This document shows positions 35,913 through 47,815 of a stretch of DNA of 64,000 bases, one piece after another. The DNA comes from Anoplolepis gracilipes (Eukaryota; Arthropoda; Insecta; Hymenoptera; Formicidae), in the NCBI RefSeq assembly GCF_047496725.1, contig NC_132970.1, positions 22,098,001 through 22,162,000 on the forward strand. The letters run 5' to 3'. Made by a program: the position numbers and the translations under genes. Numbering within the stretch: position 1 is the stretch's first letter; each line of letters begins with the position of its first letter. Below the pieces are notes generated by a model. That model saw only the letters and a list, made by a program, of their open reading frames with translations. It did not search any database and had not been told where the DNA came from.

Positions 35913-35925
35913 CCCCCCCCCCCCC
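35913..35925. repeat. C13 homopolymer
   Basis: Thirteen consecutive C on the plus strand (G on the minus strand), with more C-rich sequence to the right. It is a possible quadruplex or i-motif site. Confidence 0.95.
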
Positions 35926-36210
35926 TCGCTCTCCCGAGCCGACCGTCGTCTCCCACCCCTCTCGCGGCCTGGCACTGACGACCCGCAGTTCCCTCTCCCC
36001 TGCGCTCTATCATTCTCCTTCTTTGTCACTACCACCGACGCTTTTGTATCTTTCTCTTTCTCTCACTTGTCTTCTCTCTCTCTCTCTCTCTCTCTCTGTT
36101 TTGTTCTCTCTTTCTGTTTTACTCTCTCCCTCTCTCTCTTTCTCTTTCTCTCTGTCTATCACGACGTCAGTATTCACGGTGCCGAATAAAGCCCGGTTTA
36201 CACTCTGCTG

Positions 36211-37540
36211 ATAAAATTGTCGGTTTATCCGAAAAAGGATGTGTCTTAATGACAGGCTGCATTATCTTCATTTAGATCGCTAATTAGATAATCTACTGAA
36301 ATACGGTCAGAGTACATGAAATACTGCGACTGGTAGAGAAATTAGTATCAGATAAGACATCACTACTTTTTTACAATGTTTTAAGATTTTGATGAAACTC
36401 ATATGTATTCTTATAGTATGCGTATGCACGATGATATTTAATTCTCTAGTATATACGCGGCAATATCGATTGATAATAATGACTAGTGAGGTTCATCTTT
36501 CATCTTCAAGAGTAGCATTCTCTATAATCCTAAAGTATAATTATAATTTTCTTTTATTTATATTGTACTAAATTGTACAGAGTACTTTAACTTTTCTATT
36601 TAAAATTTAACGATTATCTAAATTCTATTCTTAAAATTTCAACTTGATAAATATCATAAAAACGATTTATCAAATATGACCGTTTAACATTCGCTGTTTA
36701 TTTTGCAAATATTGATATGTATAGTGTCAGCTAGTCGATATGACCTACATATGCAAGACTCGCAGCTAATGTAACAAGTAAAGTAACTGCATTTGTATTT
36801 TTTCCTTTTTCTTAAATTAAACGCCTTAAATTATTATTTTAGTAATATAGAGATGTTTTTTAATGTCTATATATTATATAATTCAACAAAATATTGTTAA
36901 TTAATAATAATATTAACCTGTAGTTTCATAAAGTATTAATCTATATTTATATCGTTTTTGTTTTATATTTTCCAAAAATAATATTTAGATATTTGACGTT
37001 ACATATACATATATTCAATTAAAACACATTGCTTTATTAATAATTATAGAAAAATTACAGGTCATAACATTCTATATTAATGAATATATTAATAAGAACA
37101 TATATTAATAATAGTAATAAAAAAAGATTATATAAAGTATAATAATCCAGAAGATCTATTAAATGCCGTTTTATTTTTTTAAAATCACATTTTTTTCTCC
37201 ACAATTCAAATATCTATTTAAATTTATGTTATTTTACTTATTTAACTTATTCAGAGAGAAATACAATCGAGGTACCCAGGCGCATATGTGATTTTAATTT
37301 TATCAGATGACCTCTCTCTCTTCCTCTCTTTCACTTTTTCTTTTGTCAGTAGCAATACGTTAGATATATTAGTTCATTGTCAATGGAATTAAAATATAAA
37401 TATAGCATTTGTAAAATGTTAAACCACAATTCTGAGTATCCTTACCAAAGTAGCTTATAATTATGACTGAACGATAGGTAGATAAAGTCATAGTACAATT
37501 TCTTATTATAATTATGGCAATTAATAGGTAATTACGTACG
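36211..37540. other. AT-rich spacer, no gene seen
   Basis: AT-rich DNA with a CT-rich run near 37310-37340. No open frame of interest. Confidence 0.6.
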
Positions 37541-37625
37541 TCGACTTTGCAGTAGTCACAGACGGTACGATACGGACAAGTTCCAGGCGTCGCGCGACAT
37601 TTTTTGTGAAATACACATATGTGCT

Positions 37626-37960
37626 TATTATAACGTAGAAAACATAAAAATATTTAAATTAATATGTTAATATTAAAACAAAAGGTATGATTTATTAGTC
37701 TAAAAGTAAAAAATAACATCTATTTCTAACTAAAATAATAAGGTACTATTTATTTTTCTGCGAATTTGGCATAGATTAAAGAAACATGTGTTGATTTTAT
37801 TGAATTCTCAGAATTCAGAACTCGCCGGTATTATTATAATGTAAGAAAGATAAAAAAATATCTAAATTAATTTGTTGATGCTAAAACAAAAAGTACGATT
37901 TATTAGTCTTTACTTTTATAAAAGTAAAAAAATAACATCTATTTCCAAATAAAAAATACA
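37626..37960. repeat. Diverged direct duplication, offset about 206 bp
   Basis: Sequence at about 37626-37742 recurs at about 37832-37960. Shared landmarks in order are TATTATAA, ATCTAAATTAAT-like, TAAAACAAAA, GATTTATTAGTCT, AAAGTAAAAAA and ATAACATCTATTTC. The right copy carries an extra roughly 17-base insertion after the TTAGTCT word with a small TTTTATAAAA palindrome. Divergence indicates an older duplication than that at 19.1 kb. Confidence 0.85.
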
Positions 37961-39050
37961 TTTATTATTCTAATTTTAGGAAACAAGCCTAAATTATAAG
38001 TTTGCGTCTAAAACTATCATTAGAGTTATAGTTTAATTTTTGTCAATTATTTAAAATTACGTACATTATTTCCGGTATACAAACGTTATATGTACTCGTA
38101 TATAATCAATACAACGAATACAATAAAAAATAATCTTATAATCAGATATGTTATTATTTGTCAATCTAACTCACAATCAGAATCTCAGGACAAGAGACTT
38201 ACACGATTACACATTAAACTAAAGACGATTTGTATTGTCTGACCAACAAAATATTTGTTTTGGAAAAGAATACATTTCTCACGATCCAGGTGATGGTTTT
38301 CAGGGACCAAAAGTTTCCTTGAATCGCTCATTCGTGCAGGCTAAAGCCGTTTGGAACAGCGAGCATTTTCCGATGCGTGCACCTACATTATTAAGTTAAC
38401 AACGTGTCTTCCACACGTTATTTACATCTCGATACCTAATGTGTAGGATATATATGATTATATATTATTATACTTTGATTTATCATGAATGAGATATTCG
38501 CAATATTAATAGATCGTCATATTAGAGAGGCGTCCGTCGCGCTCTCCGGCATTTATTGAGGTCGCAACATCAATAGAAATTACGCGACACGTGCTCATTA
38601 AGCTAGCGCGCGACGAGAGAGTCGCTTAGCATGCGCAAATTGCCTATATCCTAATTATTTATAGCTTCCTTATATCGTTTACATAATACATTTACGTAAT
38701 TCTCCTATTGAATCTATAAAAACCATTGCCATTGTTATGATAAATACTGATGTATGTTCCAGATATTAGCGAAAGAAATGTTTGAAACACGTTCGAGCAA
38801 AAAAAAAAAAAAAAAAAAAATGTTAAAGATATCTGGAAAATTTTAAACATATTACAAATAAATTTAATTCATTGAAGACACCCTCAAATATCCACTTTGA
38901 ATGTCTTGCAATTTTAAAAATGTCTTATAAATTGTTTCGTTATTACATCTTTTGTTAATGAATTTTTAGAATAATGTGATATAATTCTTTATCGATCGGT
39001 TGCACAAGTATATTATATATACTCATTATAGTTTATATAGAATATATTCA
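37961..39050. other. Spacer with one CpG patch and A22
   Basis: AT-rich apart from a CpG patch at about 38285-38400 and 38525-38645. A 22-base A homopolymer lies at 38799-38820. No gene is seen. Confidence 0.5.
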
Positions 39051-39440
39051 CGTATATTTCTCGCAGTAATTGCGAGTGTACAGGTTCCTCGACGTATTTA
39101 AATTCCGGTTATTTATTTGTTCATAGACAGAAAACGATCGATCGACGATGTGATGAGGCGCAGAATTCGCTGTAAAGCGGGCTTTAACTTCCTCCCACGA
39201 ATTGCCATGGTCCGCTGCTTTCGTCGATCTCTGTCGCTCACGTTTTCTGCATTCGCCGAGTGTGACAGTGCCGTATGAATGCCCTGTCTTCCCTCTTCGC
39301 ACGTCGCACTGCAACAGCGTAGCGTCAGCGTTGCAGTGATAGGCTTCCACGGATGACGTTTCTTCAACAATGTTTTCGTCTTCGACTTTTTAAACGATAC
39401 TCGGTCACGTAGATAGCGGGATATTTACTTGTCACAAGCA
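39051..39440. promoter_or_regulatory. CpG-rich patch, candidate regulatory DNA
   Basis: CpG-rich patch with two overlapping minus-strand frames of 85 and 100 codons in different registers (39113-39370, 39048-39350). Neither has a recognisable motif, and such double openness is usual for CpG-rich DNA. Confidence 0.25.
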
Positions 39441-39780
39441 TTGCAATTTACGAACACAACATGATCTTTGATCGAAACCGATAGGATGGTCTGATAAAAT
39501 GTCTTTAAAACGTCTTTGAATAAAACTAAATTATTGACCCGATAACTTTTCATAGTCGGAGTAAAAAGATGTACACGATGCTTTAATTATTAATATTAAG
39601 TGATAATTATCAATATTAAAATATGCTAATAATTATTAAAACACACAAATTTAACATGGGAACGTTATTATTGCGTACTTTATATTAACTGAATATACAA
39701 GTACTTTCTCTATCTATTTAACATTCCTTTTGCTCGAATGCGAGAAGTGCCTAGGTAAGTATCGGATAAAGTTACATCAT
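39441..39780. other. AT-rich spacer
   Basis: AT-rich DNA with no features recognised. Confidence 0.6.
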
Positions 39781-40280
39781 TCGGGTGCGGCACCAATCTG
39801 TCTAATACACTACTGTAATTTCCAAACGATAATTTTCTCCTTGTAGAATCGACCTAAATATCGTTTTGCAACACGGTATGCCTTCATCTTGTTGTTCTCC
39901 GAATGGCAGCGTCATCAAAGTAACATGGCTATTCGAACACGTGAAGCGTGATGAACTTACGCACAGACTGTACACATTTGCCTTGCCCTCGCCATCACTT
40001 TTTGCCCCACCATCGACAAGATGTCTCATCTACAGCAGCTTCTCGCTGCTTCATGTTCCTGTCTAGATAGTTTATTTACTTGTTCTTGCGTTAATGCATG
40101 TTTTTCCCGGTGTTTCGCGGAAACATCACGTCGCATTCTCACACAAACTGACGACAATCCGTACACGATGATGCGCTGTTTATAAAAATATTCGGCCAAA
40201 TTTCTTTCCGGGAAAAACACATAAGTCTTTCATCATCGTGGGTGTGCGTCATATATGCGTGCTCTGCGTATTAAATACTG
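39781..40280. promoter_or_regulatory. Intermediate-GC patch
   Basis: Mixed-composition patch with CpGs, overlapping frames on both strands and no identifiable promoter motif. The frame at 39847-40066 is described separately. Confidence 0.2.
39847..40066 (+). other. Unassigned frame with acceptor-like upstream
   Basis: A T/C-rich run ending in TTGTAG at 39841-39846 resembles a 3-prime splice site. One reading frame stays open from there to a TAG at 40064-40066, about 73 codons. The product has two adjacent Cys near residue 21, a mixed hydrophobic and basic middle, then a Pro/Ser-rich tail. I recognise no domain. An opposite-strand frame (39802-40029) covers the same DNA, and no clear polyadenylation signal follows soon. 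Chance is the favoured explanation. Confidence 0.12.
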
Positions 40281-40580
40281 ATTGCGTAATACATTGGCGA
40301 CCACTTAATCAGAATATTTTATTTTATTCTATGCTTCTTAAAGAAGCGAGGAAAAAAATGGAAGTAATTTGATAATGAGCTGTTTATTTGAAATTCACTA
40401 GTGAAATAGCGCTCTTTCGAGATATATTTTAATATCAACAAAAGGGTATCACAAAATTAAAAGGAAACAATATATATATAAAAAAATATCTAAAAATATA
40501 TAAAAAATATATAAAATAATTTTGCTTATAATTCTTATATTTGTTATAAATTCTTTTCGACTTAATTCGACAAAATCTTT
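40281..40580. other. AT-rich spacer
   Basis: AT-rich DNA, ending in (AT)-rich runs near 40460-40520; nothing recognised. Confidence 0.6.
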
Positions 40581-41250
40581 CGCAATGTTATCGTGGGAAA
40601 TTCATGCGGTGGATGCGCGCGGCTAATGACCGATATCAACTCGGTAATGATAATCTTTCATGTATCAGCGCCGTCCGCAGAGTTACGTGCGCTCGAATTA
40701 AACCTGATTATATGGTTACAGCATCGCGCGACGAGATATTTATCTTGCCAGCCGGCAAGGCCCCACCGAGCCGCCGTAACGAAAATACAACGGCGCCAAT
40801 CGATTCAGCCATTTATCAATTAATCTTATCGACGGGGCCGCGCCGCGCCGCGCCGCGCCGCGCCGGTGTGCCCGTAAACGAATTCCCGCTTTAATCACGT
40901 ACAGCGGGCTATACTTTCGTAAAACGGCGGGCCTCCTGCTCAACGTCTGCTCCGCTAATAGCGAGTTAATTGCATCAGGTACAGGGGAATCCCCTTTTCC
41001 GTCACTTCTCGCTCGCTGCCGCTGCCGAGAAAAGTACGCGTCGTTATCCTTGGAAAAGAATTACGCGACGATATACGTGAGAACTCGCTGTCGCTCACCA
41101 CGTGCTAATTTCGTTTCTAAACCGCCGTCGGTTTTACGTGTATTACATACCACGACACTCTCCAAGGCTCGTAATATAATTGCGACTTCTCTAGAAAATC
41201 GCACGTTATGATCTTATTATTACTTTCTCGTCGCGTTACCGCTGTTTTTT
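40581..41250. promoter_or_regulatory. GC/CpG-rich island with GCCGC array
   Basis: CpG-dense island containing the five-base array at 40837-40866. Frames in several registers and both strands (40593-40894 plus, 40740-40943 minus) run through the array. TTAATTG homeodomain-type words occur near 40818 and 40963. It may be regulatory. Confidence 0.3.
40837..40866. repeat. GCCGC pentanucleotide array, about 6 units
   Basis: Five exact GCCGC units followed by GCCGG, in one register. Pure G/C sequence in an otherwise AT-rich genome. Confidence 0.95.
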
Positions 41251-41900
41251 TTAACAATAGTCTTCTTATCTGTTATTCTATCCATTGTATGAGTAGAAAG
41301 GTGCTCCGTTACTTTTATGATATGGCTTAGGTGACTTAATTAATATTTTTATTAATTTAAAATATAATTAATTGAGTGATAATGGAAGAAGCACATTGCT
41401 TTAAATCTTTTAATATCTTTAATATCAAAGTTCTATTCAATTATTATTGTATATGTCAAAGAAATATAATATACAATACTAATTACATATATGAATTAAT
41501 TAATATATGAAATAAATGTACGAATTAAAAAATTAAATATATAAATTATTAAATACTAACGATATATTGCATATCAACGTCATAATTTCATTCCCATAAA
41601 AGCGTTTTGCTTCTAAACCGCTGTTAACAGCAAAATATAAGATGCGCGATAAGACATAACTGCTTCTCAAATATCCAATATTGAATTGCATATAAATTTT
41701 ATTATTTAGACACACAACTAATTCTATTCATCGTTAACAAATATAATAAAATAACAAAAATCTATTCGAATTTTATTATAATACCAGAAATATAAAGATA
41801 TTATAAAAGAAATACGGTTAAGAGTCTTCACCGTTTTGTCACCTTATTATAGCAAATAATATCACATCAAACTAATCGCTAATAATAGTCAAGAAAAAAA
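41251..41900. other. AT-rich spacer, no gene seen
   Basis: AT-rich DNA without recognisable features. Confidence 0.6.
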
Positions 41901-42350
41901 TTTTAATTTTACTACTATATTTCCTCCGCCACGAAAGGGTTTAATCAGTCGAAAGGCTTTCCCGGCAGGTATACATTGCCCAGCGTGCAAGGGTGTTTTC
42001 GGGCATGTTCTCTCTCTCTCTCGACGAGTTTTCGAGGTCCGGATTACCTTATCTAAGAGCCTCACTCGCTCGCGCCAATTCCGAAACGAAATCCATGGCG
42101 ATCCATATACTGAGGCGTTTACGCGGCGATTTAACCTGGAGAGGACGATCCCTTCGCGGGCCACGGCTAAGTCCGGAGAGCGGTTATTATGCGATATACG
42201 GACTATCGGGACGCATATTCACCACCCTCCTCGTCGTGCTTCACCATTTCTACGAGAGCGATCCGATGACTGCTATACCGACCTGTCGCGTATTGTAATC
42301 CGCCACATTTACGGGGATCTCAGGTTGTCGAGTGTTGTTGGCAGTACAGG
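41901..42350. promoter_or_regulatory. GC/CpG-rich island, candidate regulatory DNA
   Basis: CpG-rich between about 41990 and 42310, with a short (CT)n at 42008-42021. A plus-strand frame of 101 codons (41993-42298) overlaps a minus-strand frame of 91 codons (41889-42164). Neither has a recognised motif. Confidence 0.25.
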
Positions 42351-43190
42351 CGATCTGCCATGTTATCTTATTATATTTATTACTAGAGTTTTAACTTTCT
42401 AACAAAAATCATAAAAAATCTGCTATATTTATAAAACTATAGTCTCAGTAATTTCAATGTCGGTAAACCGAATTTATACTCGAATATTATAGGTATCTAT
42501 AACATAATAAAGCATTATCATTATTAAGAACTTAATCGATTATTTCCCTGTTTTCTCACTCGCTTTACCAATCTTTCATTTCTTATAGTCGATCCTCGAA
42601 TATCGATGTACCCTAGATTGAAATTATATTCATAATCGCGATTATATTTATTTAATGCTAATTTTATGAAAAGTTTATTGAATCTCGAGCATACTCGGAT
42701 TAAAGAGAACAAGTAGGAGAGACTTATACGATCAATAGTTTATATTTTTTATTTTATGCCAAAGTACTTATATTTTCATATAAATTATCACAAAATTTTT
42801 TAGATAAAACGCGCATGATTTTAATTTAATTTTTCATATAATATTTTTTATTTATTACCTATTCTATTTATTATTATTTATAATATTTATTACTTTTTTA
42901 ACTTCTTTTTAGAATTAATCTTTTAATAAATTTAATTAATAGCTCGAAAAAATTCAGCATTTTATAAAGAAACATTTCAAGAACAATTATACAGAGTAAT
43001 ATTTAGAACGAGTGTAACAAACTTTGACAGATTGTTTGGTAGATCATTCTGAATCATTCTGTATATAAAGAAAACAGCTAACGTTAGTTGAATATTATTA
43101 TGCTCCATAAAAATTTGTCGTTTCTCAAACATTCCAATGTTCGAGCTATCTTCGTACCATTGTGGTAATCAAATCATTTTTGGAACTGTC
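42351..43190. other. AT-rich spacer, no gene seen
   Basis: AT-rich DNA with a strongly A/T block at about 42740-42960. Nothing recognised. Confidence 0.6.
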
Positions 43191-43611
43191 ACGACTGTGC
43201 GATGAAAAAACTTTAAAATACCGATCAGAAGTCGTCGAGCGAACGGAAGGAAAAAGGCGGAACTAGGGAGAAAGGGTTTAGTGAAGCCCCGCGAGGTCCG
43301 ATTGATTGATCGACGCACCCCCGCGCAAAGTCAGATACCGAAAGACCGAACTTTTCCCATTACCGTCAATATGCAACCTAGACATTGGTTTAACGTTACG
43401 GGCGCCGGGGCATCGGTGCCGCAGTAAAAGGGAACCGGTTAAATCGCGTCGGCGACCTTTATTGCCGTCTTAAGGTAGTTAAGTTAATCCGCCTCGTAGC
43501 GAAAACTACAGGGGTGCCGCGCCCGTGCGAATCGAATCGCCTTTTGGTGTATCTCGCTTCCGAGACAAAAACATTAACATAAATCACGAAGCGAAGGAAT
43601 GAGAGAGAAAT

Positions 43612-43653
<42 letters not shown>

Positions 43654-43800
43654 ACAACGAAAAAGAGGGACGAGCAACCCGGATTGGACGTTTATTCGAT
43701 TCACTTTGTGCATCCCCTCGCGACACCCTTTTACGATACCGACGAATTTCATCCGCTGCCTTGGCAATTAGTGCTGCGAAAACTTACGAGTGATTTGTTT
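43191..43800. promoter_or_regulatory. GC/CpG-rich island with GA tract
   Basis: CpG-rich, non-repetitive DNA at about 43220-43540, then a purine-rich tract, mostly (GA)n, at 43602-43653 with a few interruptions. The minus-strand frame 43459-43767 crosses the tract and is not credible. Confidence 0.3.
43602..43653. repeat. (GA)n microsatellite, interrupted
   Basis: GA dinucleotides with TA and CA interruptions, about 52 bases. Confidence 0.9.
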
Positions 43801-44310
43801 TTTTAAAAAAAAACGCAACTTGTCAAAACGTAGAATTATGTACAAATAATTATTGATTTCATTAATAATAGAAAAATAATTGAATTTCCTTAAATTTGAA
43901 AGTCTAGTTTTAAGAATAGAAGAAAAACAATTTTGTTTATTTTCCAAAAAAAGAAAATAATAAAATTAAATGTAAATTTGTTCCTAAAAAATATTTACAT
44001 TGAAATATATATACATTAGTTATACCTAATCTAGAAATATAGTTTACAAACATAACAAAAAAATCTTAGATATTTTTGAAAAAGATTTAATAAAATTGTT
44101 TCTCACTTTTCTAATTCTTTCTTATATTTCCAGTCTATTTTTCTAAAAAAAGTTGTCGTTGAAAATCTTTGACATTAAAAGTAGAAAACTGCAAAGAAAA
44201 TCTGGCAAAAAAAACGTTACATTGAATGTGCTATTTTTCCGTACATATAAAATACAGAGTATGAATACATAAAAAAAGAAAAAATTGATATAAGAAGAAA
44301 TAGAAAGTTT
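43801..44310. other. AT-rich spacer
   Basis: AT-rich DNA; no feature recognised. Confidence 0.6.
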
Positions 44311-44640
44311 TCAATCGCACGAGAGAATGCGTGTACGCGCGTGAGAATGTGCAAAGGGGTGGAAAGGAAAAAAGGTACCACTTAACCCTACCTCCATGCC
44401 CGTTTCCGACGAACGCACCTCGCGTTGCACAAGTGCCAGCCCTCGACCTCAACTCTTTCGCTTTTAGCGGGAATTCGATGAATTGCCAGCCGCTACGGGC
44501 AATAAATAATGCATTTTGTGTTTGCCCCCGGTAAAAGGGTCCACCCTCAACAAACCCCTCTCTCACCACCCGCGTGCGATGTGAACCTAAATTTTAGATC
44601 GACTTTAGCTGAAGGCGACCGAAAGTGTATTCTGGAGAAA
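44311..44640. promoter_or_regulatory. Non-repetitive GC patch
   Basis: Non-repetitive patch with pyrimidine-rich parts. Around 44460-44525 the sequence has AATAAATAATGCAT, a Hox/POU-like A/T core, next to GC-rich words, a texture typical of conserved noncoding elements. A minus-strand frame (44231-44569) becomes low-complexity at its far end and is not recognised. Confidence 0.25.
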
Positions 44641-46018
44641 TAATCGAGAATTGATAAAGCTAATTCGAGAGAACAATGTTTGTTGCAGAAAGACTTATTT
44701 ATTATCACTTTCTTTATACTAGTAATACTAAAAACTTTTAAATTTACATTGTATATATCTCATGAATATCTCATTAATTATAAAGAATTATTTTTAAAAT
44801 GAGTAACTACAACATGCACGAAACTTTATAATAATTTTTCAAATATTAATTGATATTTCAAATTATCGCTAACATTATATTGTGTATCTAATATTATTTA
44901 ATGTCTAATATTGTTATGCTACGAAAATCAGTCTCAAAGTGGCTAATATTTTATCTAATATTTCATACTGTATATATATTTCATCTAATATTTTTACATC
45001 ATACAATATTAATAAGTTTGTATTTATTGATATTTTAAGGATTTTTGTTTATGAAACAATTTCCATTAATTCTATTGATTTTATAATAAAAAATCACGAA
45101 TTTGATTTTTCATGAAAAATGCTTATGTTAACAAAGGTCGCGAAGATCTCTAATCTATCAGATACGCAATTCATAAACAGACAACTTAATATAAAGAATG
45201 ATTGGCTATCTCAATTACTATTTGAAATAAAAAACTGAAATGGCTTTTACTTAATATTTTGAAAACTTTTTTACTATTTTATTTTGTTTTGCAAATTTCG
45301 TGAAAGATATCTTATATCCATCAAGTAATTTATGAGATTAAAAAGTGCAGAAAACAATTTAATATACATTATTGTAAATTAAAATTTATATATACTTATA
45401 TTTATAATATAATAATTTGCAAATTTATTTTTCAAGAAAGATGAAAGATAATTTAACGCTCATCGGTATGACGCGCAATAACGAGTTGTAGAATATAATG
45501 TTGATCTCTGTAAAATACAAATATATTTAAAGTATATATACGATTTAAGCAATTTAATTCTAAAATAATTAATTTTATTCCAACAAATATATCGCGATTT
45601 GTTAAATTCTTATACTTGTTTTTGAACATTTAAATATTTAATAAAAAAAATCTCCCCAAAAATGTGTTTTTTATCATGAATAAATAGAAATGAATAAATA
45701 GAAGCTTCATTTTTATATACAAGTATTTCACACTATACAAAATTATTATACACTATGTAATATTTAAGTAAAAGCCATTTATTTATTTAATAATTATTAA
45801 TCATAAATAGTATTTTATATTAAATATTTTAAATATTTCGAAAATATTTATATTACATATAGTATTACATTAAATGATGTAAGATGAATTATTATTTCGA
45901 AAATAAATAAACAAATTTAAATAGCAAATAAATTAAAATTATGAATTATTTATCTCATATCAATTACTCCATCGATGCCTGATATCTCTTCGGCTTCTTC
46001 CTGCTTTCTTCATTGCTC
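44641..46018. other. AT-rich spacer, no gene seen
   Basis: Long AT-rich stretch with no open frames and no organised repeats visible. Confidence 0.6.
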
Positions 46019-46179
46019 TTTATTGCTCCTTAATGGCATTTACTCGCCAAAACGAGTATACATCATATGCGATTAACGTGATAAGTGCTATATAAAATAT
46101 TCCGCGCAATCATCATCATTTTGGTGATTAGTGCGCACACAATTGTTTTCGCTGCTACGTGCCATTAAGGAGCAATAAA
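46019..46179. mobile_element. 161-bp element with perfect 20-bp inverted ends
   Basis: TTTATTGCTCCTTAATGGCA at 46019-46038 is repeated as an exact reverse complement at 46160-46179. The interior has no open frame. It contains a partial direct repeat (GTGATAAGTGC near 46079 and GTGATTAGTGC near 46124) and ATCATCATCATTTTGGTGAT, which can fold. A perfect 20-base match of mixed composition at this spacing is not expected by chance. A small non-autonomous DNA transposon or a structured RNA locus would both fit. No target duplication is evident. Confidence 0.75.
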
Positions 46180-46806
46180 AAGTAACTTGTAAGAGAGGAA
46201 AAGGCCTGGATAGAGAAGCATCAAGTATGGGTAAAGTAACCTAACCATACGGTAAACAATTAATAATTTATTAATTTATTATTTGCTATTTGTAAAACTG
46301 TTCGTTTCTCTTGATGATAATAACTTATCTACATTATTTGCGTAATATGATATGTATAAAACATGCTAGAAATATTTATAAAATAATTAATAAGATATTA
46401 CTTATAATTAACAAGTTTAAATGTATACATATAAGATTTACAAGAGAGTTTTTTACATTATTATTTCTAAAATTCTTTAAATTATTTCTAGAAAAATGTT
46501 AATTTCATTCATTTAATACAAATATCTAAAAACGACTTTTTTTGAAAATTCTTTCTATTACATTTCTATAAAGAGATATATATATAAAAATTTAATAAAA
46601 TGCAATAATTAATAATGTTGGAATAAAATTTATTACTTTATAATTACTTTTTTAAATCATTTTATATATTATTTAAATATACCTGTATTTTATACAGATC
46701 AACATTACATTTTACAACTTCGTCGTTGCGCATCATATATTGGTGAGTGTTAAATTATTTTTTTAATCTTCATTTTATGCAAGATATATAATATAAATAA
46801 TATATA

Positions 46807-46874
<68 letters not shown>

Positions 46875-47400
46875 ATATATAAAACATAAATTATATGTAA
46901 TATAATATAAATTAACGAATTATCACAGATATGTAAGTACATATAAATTTAAATTTACAACGATACAATAAGTAAATTTTCTTTTTATTATTTAATCTCA
47001 TAAATTACTTGATAGATATATATAGAGTATTCTAAAATTTACGAAACAAAATTCAATATTAAAATGTTTTTAAAAATTTAATCTAGTAATATTATGAAAA
47101 GCTAAATTTGGAAAACATTTTAATCAAAATCGACGGAGAATAATAAATTACATTAATGTAGTTAATTTTTGCAACAATATAGTCGTTGAAACATTTCTCA
47201 TTATTCTTTCAACTTATTTCGTTAACAAGAAATACATTCGAGATTTAAAATATATCAATAACAATAACAATAAAATATATCAGTAACAAATAAAACTAAT
47301 AAAATTAATATAAAACATAAAATTAATACTTAATTACTTATTAATATTTAATTATGCTATACATACAAATTTGAATTATCATAACAAGAATGATTAAAAA
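46180..47400. other. AT-rich spacer with long (AT)n tract
   Basis: AT-rich DNA with alternating A/T from 46814 to 46863 and more to about 46880. The 63-codon frame at 46311-46502 is compositional. Confidence 0.6.
46814..46880. repeat. (AT)n microsatellite, about 67 bp
   Basis: A 50-base alternating tract, one TT break at 46863-46864, then about 16 more alternating bases. Confidence 0.95.
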
Positions 47401-47815
47401 GGGTGAAGCTGCGTAAATATTGAAATACTATAGAAACGGATTCTCGAGGATCGATGCTCTACGACTAATGAATGATCATTGAAAGTAACGAAACAATATA
47501 ACATAGAATAAAAGAAAACCTTCAAACTCAGATCGCTTCGAGATAAATTTCTGGACAATACCGGTTACGTAGACTGGTGGACTTGTTACGGGCAATGGAA
47601 AATGGGAAGCGAAATAGCGCGGAAGGGAATGGCGGAGTATAATGGTACCGCACAACATTATAAGATGTGCATTGTCTGTAATTTAACGGGGCAGATCAGT
47701 ATTGCCAATTACGGACAACTATTATATAGACACCCGTTCGTACACAAGAACCAGCACTCTATAAGGCGATCAGACTTGTTAGCTTTCAATTCATTTGTTT
47801 ACAGAAACGAATAAT
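47401..47815. other. Intermediate-GC patch
   Basis: Patch with modest GC and short opposite-strand frames (47476-47658 minus, 47602-47814 plus), neither recognisable. Confidence 0.3.

Larger units (their letters stand above)
35280..36210. promoter_or_regulatory. CpG island with pyrimidine tracts, promoter-like
   Basis: The strongest CpG island in the window. A 57-base pyrimidine tract (35414-35470) precedes a CpG-dense core (about 35470-35735) containing TTTAAAAG at 35611-35618. Then come a (TGCC)n array (35756-35827), C13 (35913-35925) and pyrimidine-rich sequence at about 36045-36160. Frames of 129-187 codons here are translations of these simple repeats on both strands and are not genes. 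CpG density, G/C homopolymers and flanking CT tracts fit a 5-prime untranslated or promoter region, but direction and target gene cannot be told. Confidence 0.4.

Noticed and set aside
35472..36211. Long frames of 129-187 codons on both strands.
   Set aside because: They translate a (TGCC)n array, (CT)n tracts and CpG-rich DNA, giving Cys-Leu-Pro-Ala, Ser-Leu or Arg-rich low-complexity strings, and they overlap one another on opposite strands.
38780..38820. GTTCGAGC followed by A22 as a tRNA-derived SINE.
   Set aside because: The B-box resemblance is partial and there is no A box at a suitable distance.
43466..43480. CTTAAGGTAG resembling a word of large-subunit rRNA.
   Set aside because: The match stops after about ten bases and the flanks are unlike rRNA.
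44231..44569. 112-codon minus-strand frame.
   Set aside because: It becomes Phe/Leu/Tyr low-complexity in its last third and has no recognised domain; an opposite-strand frame overlaps it.
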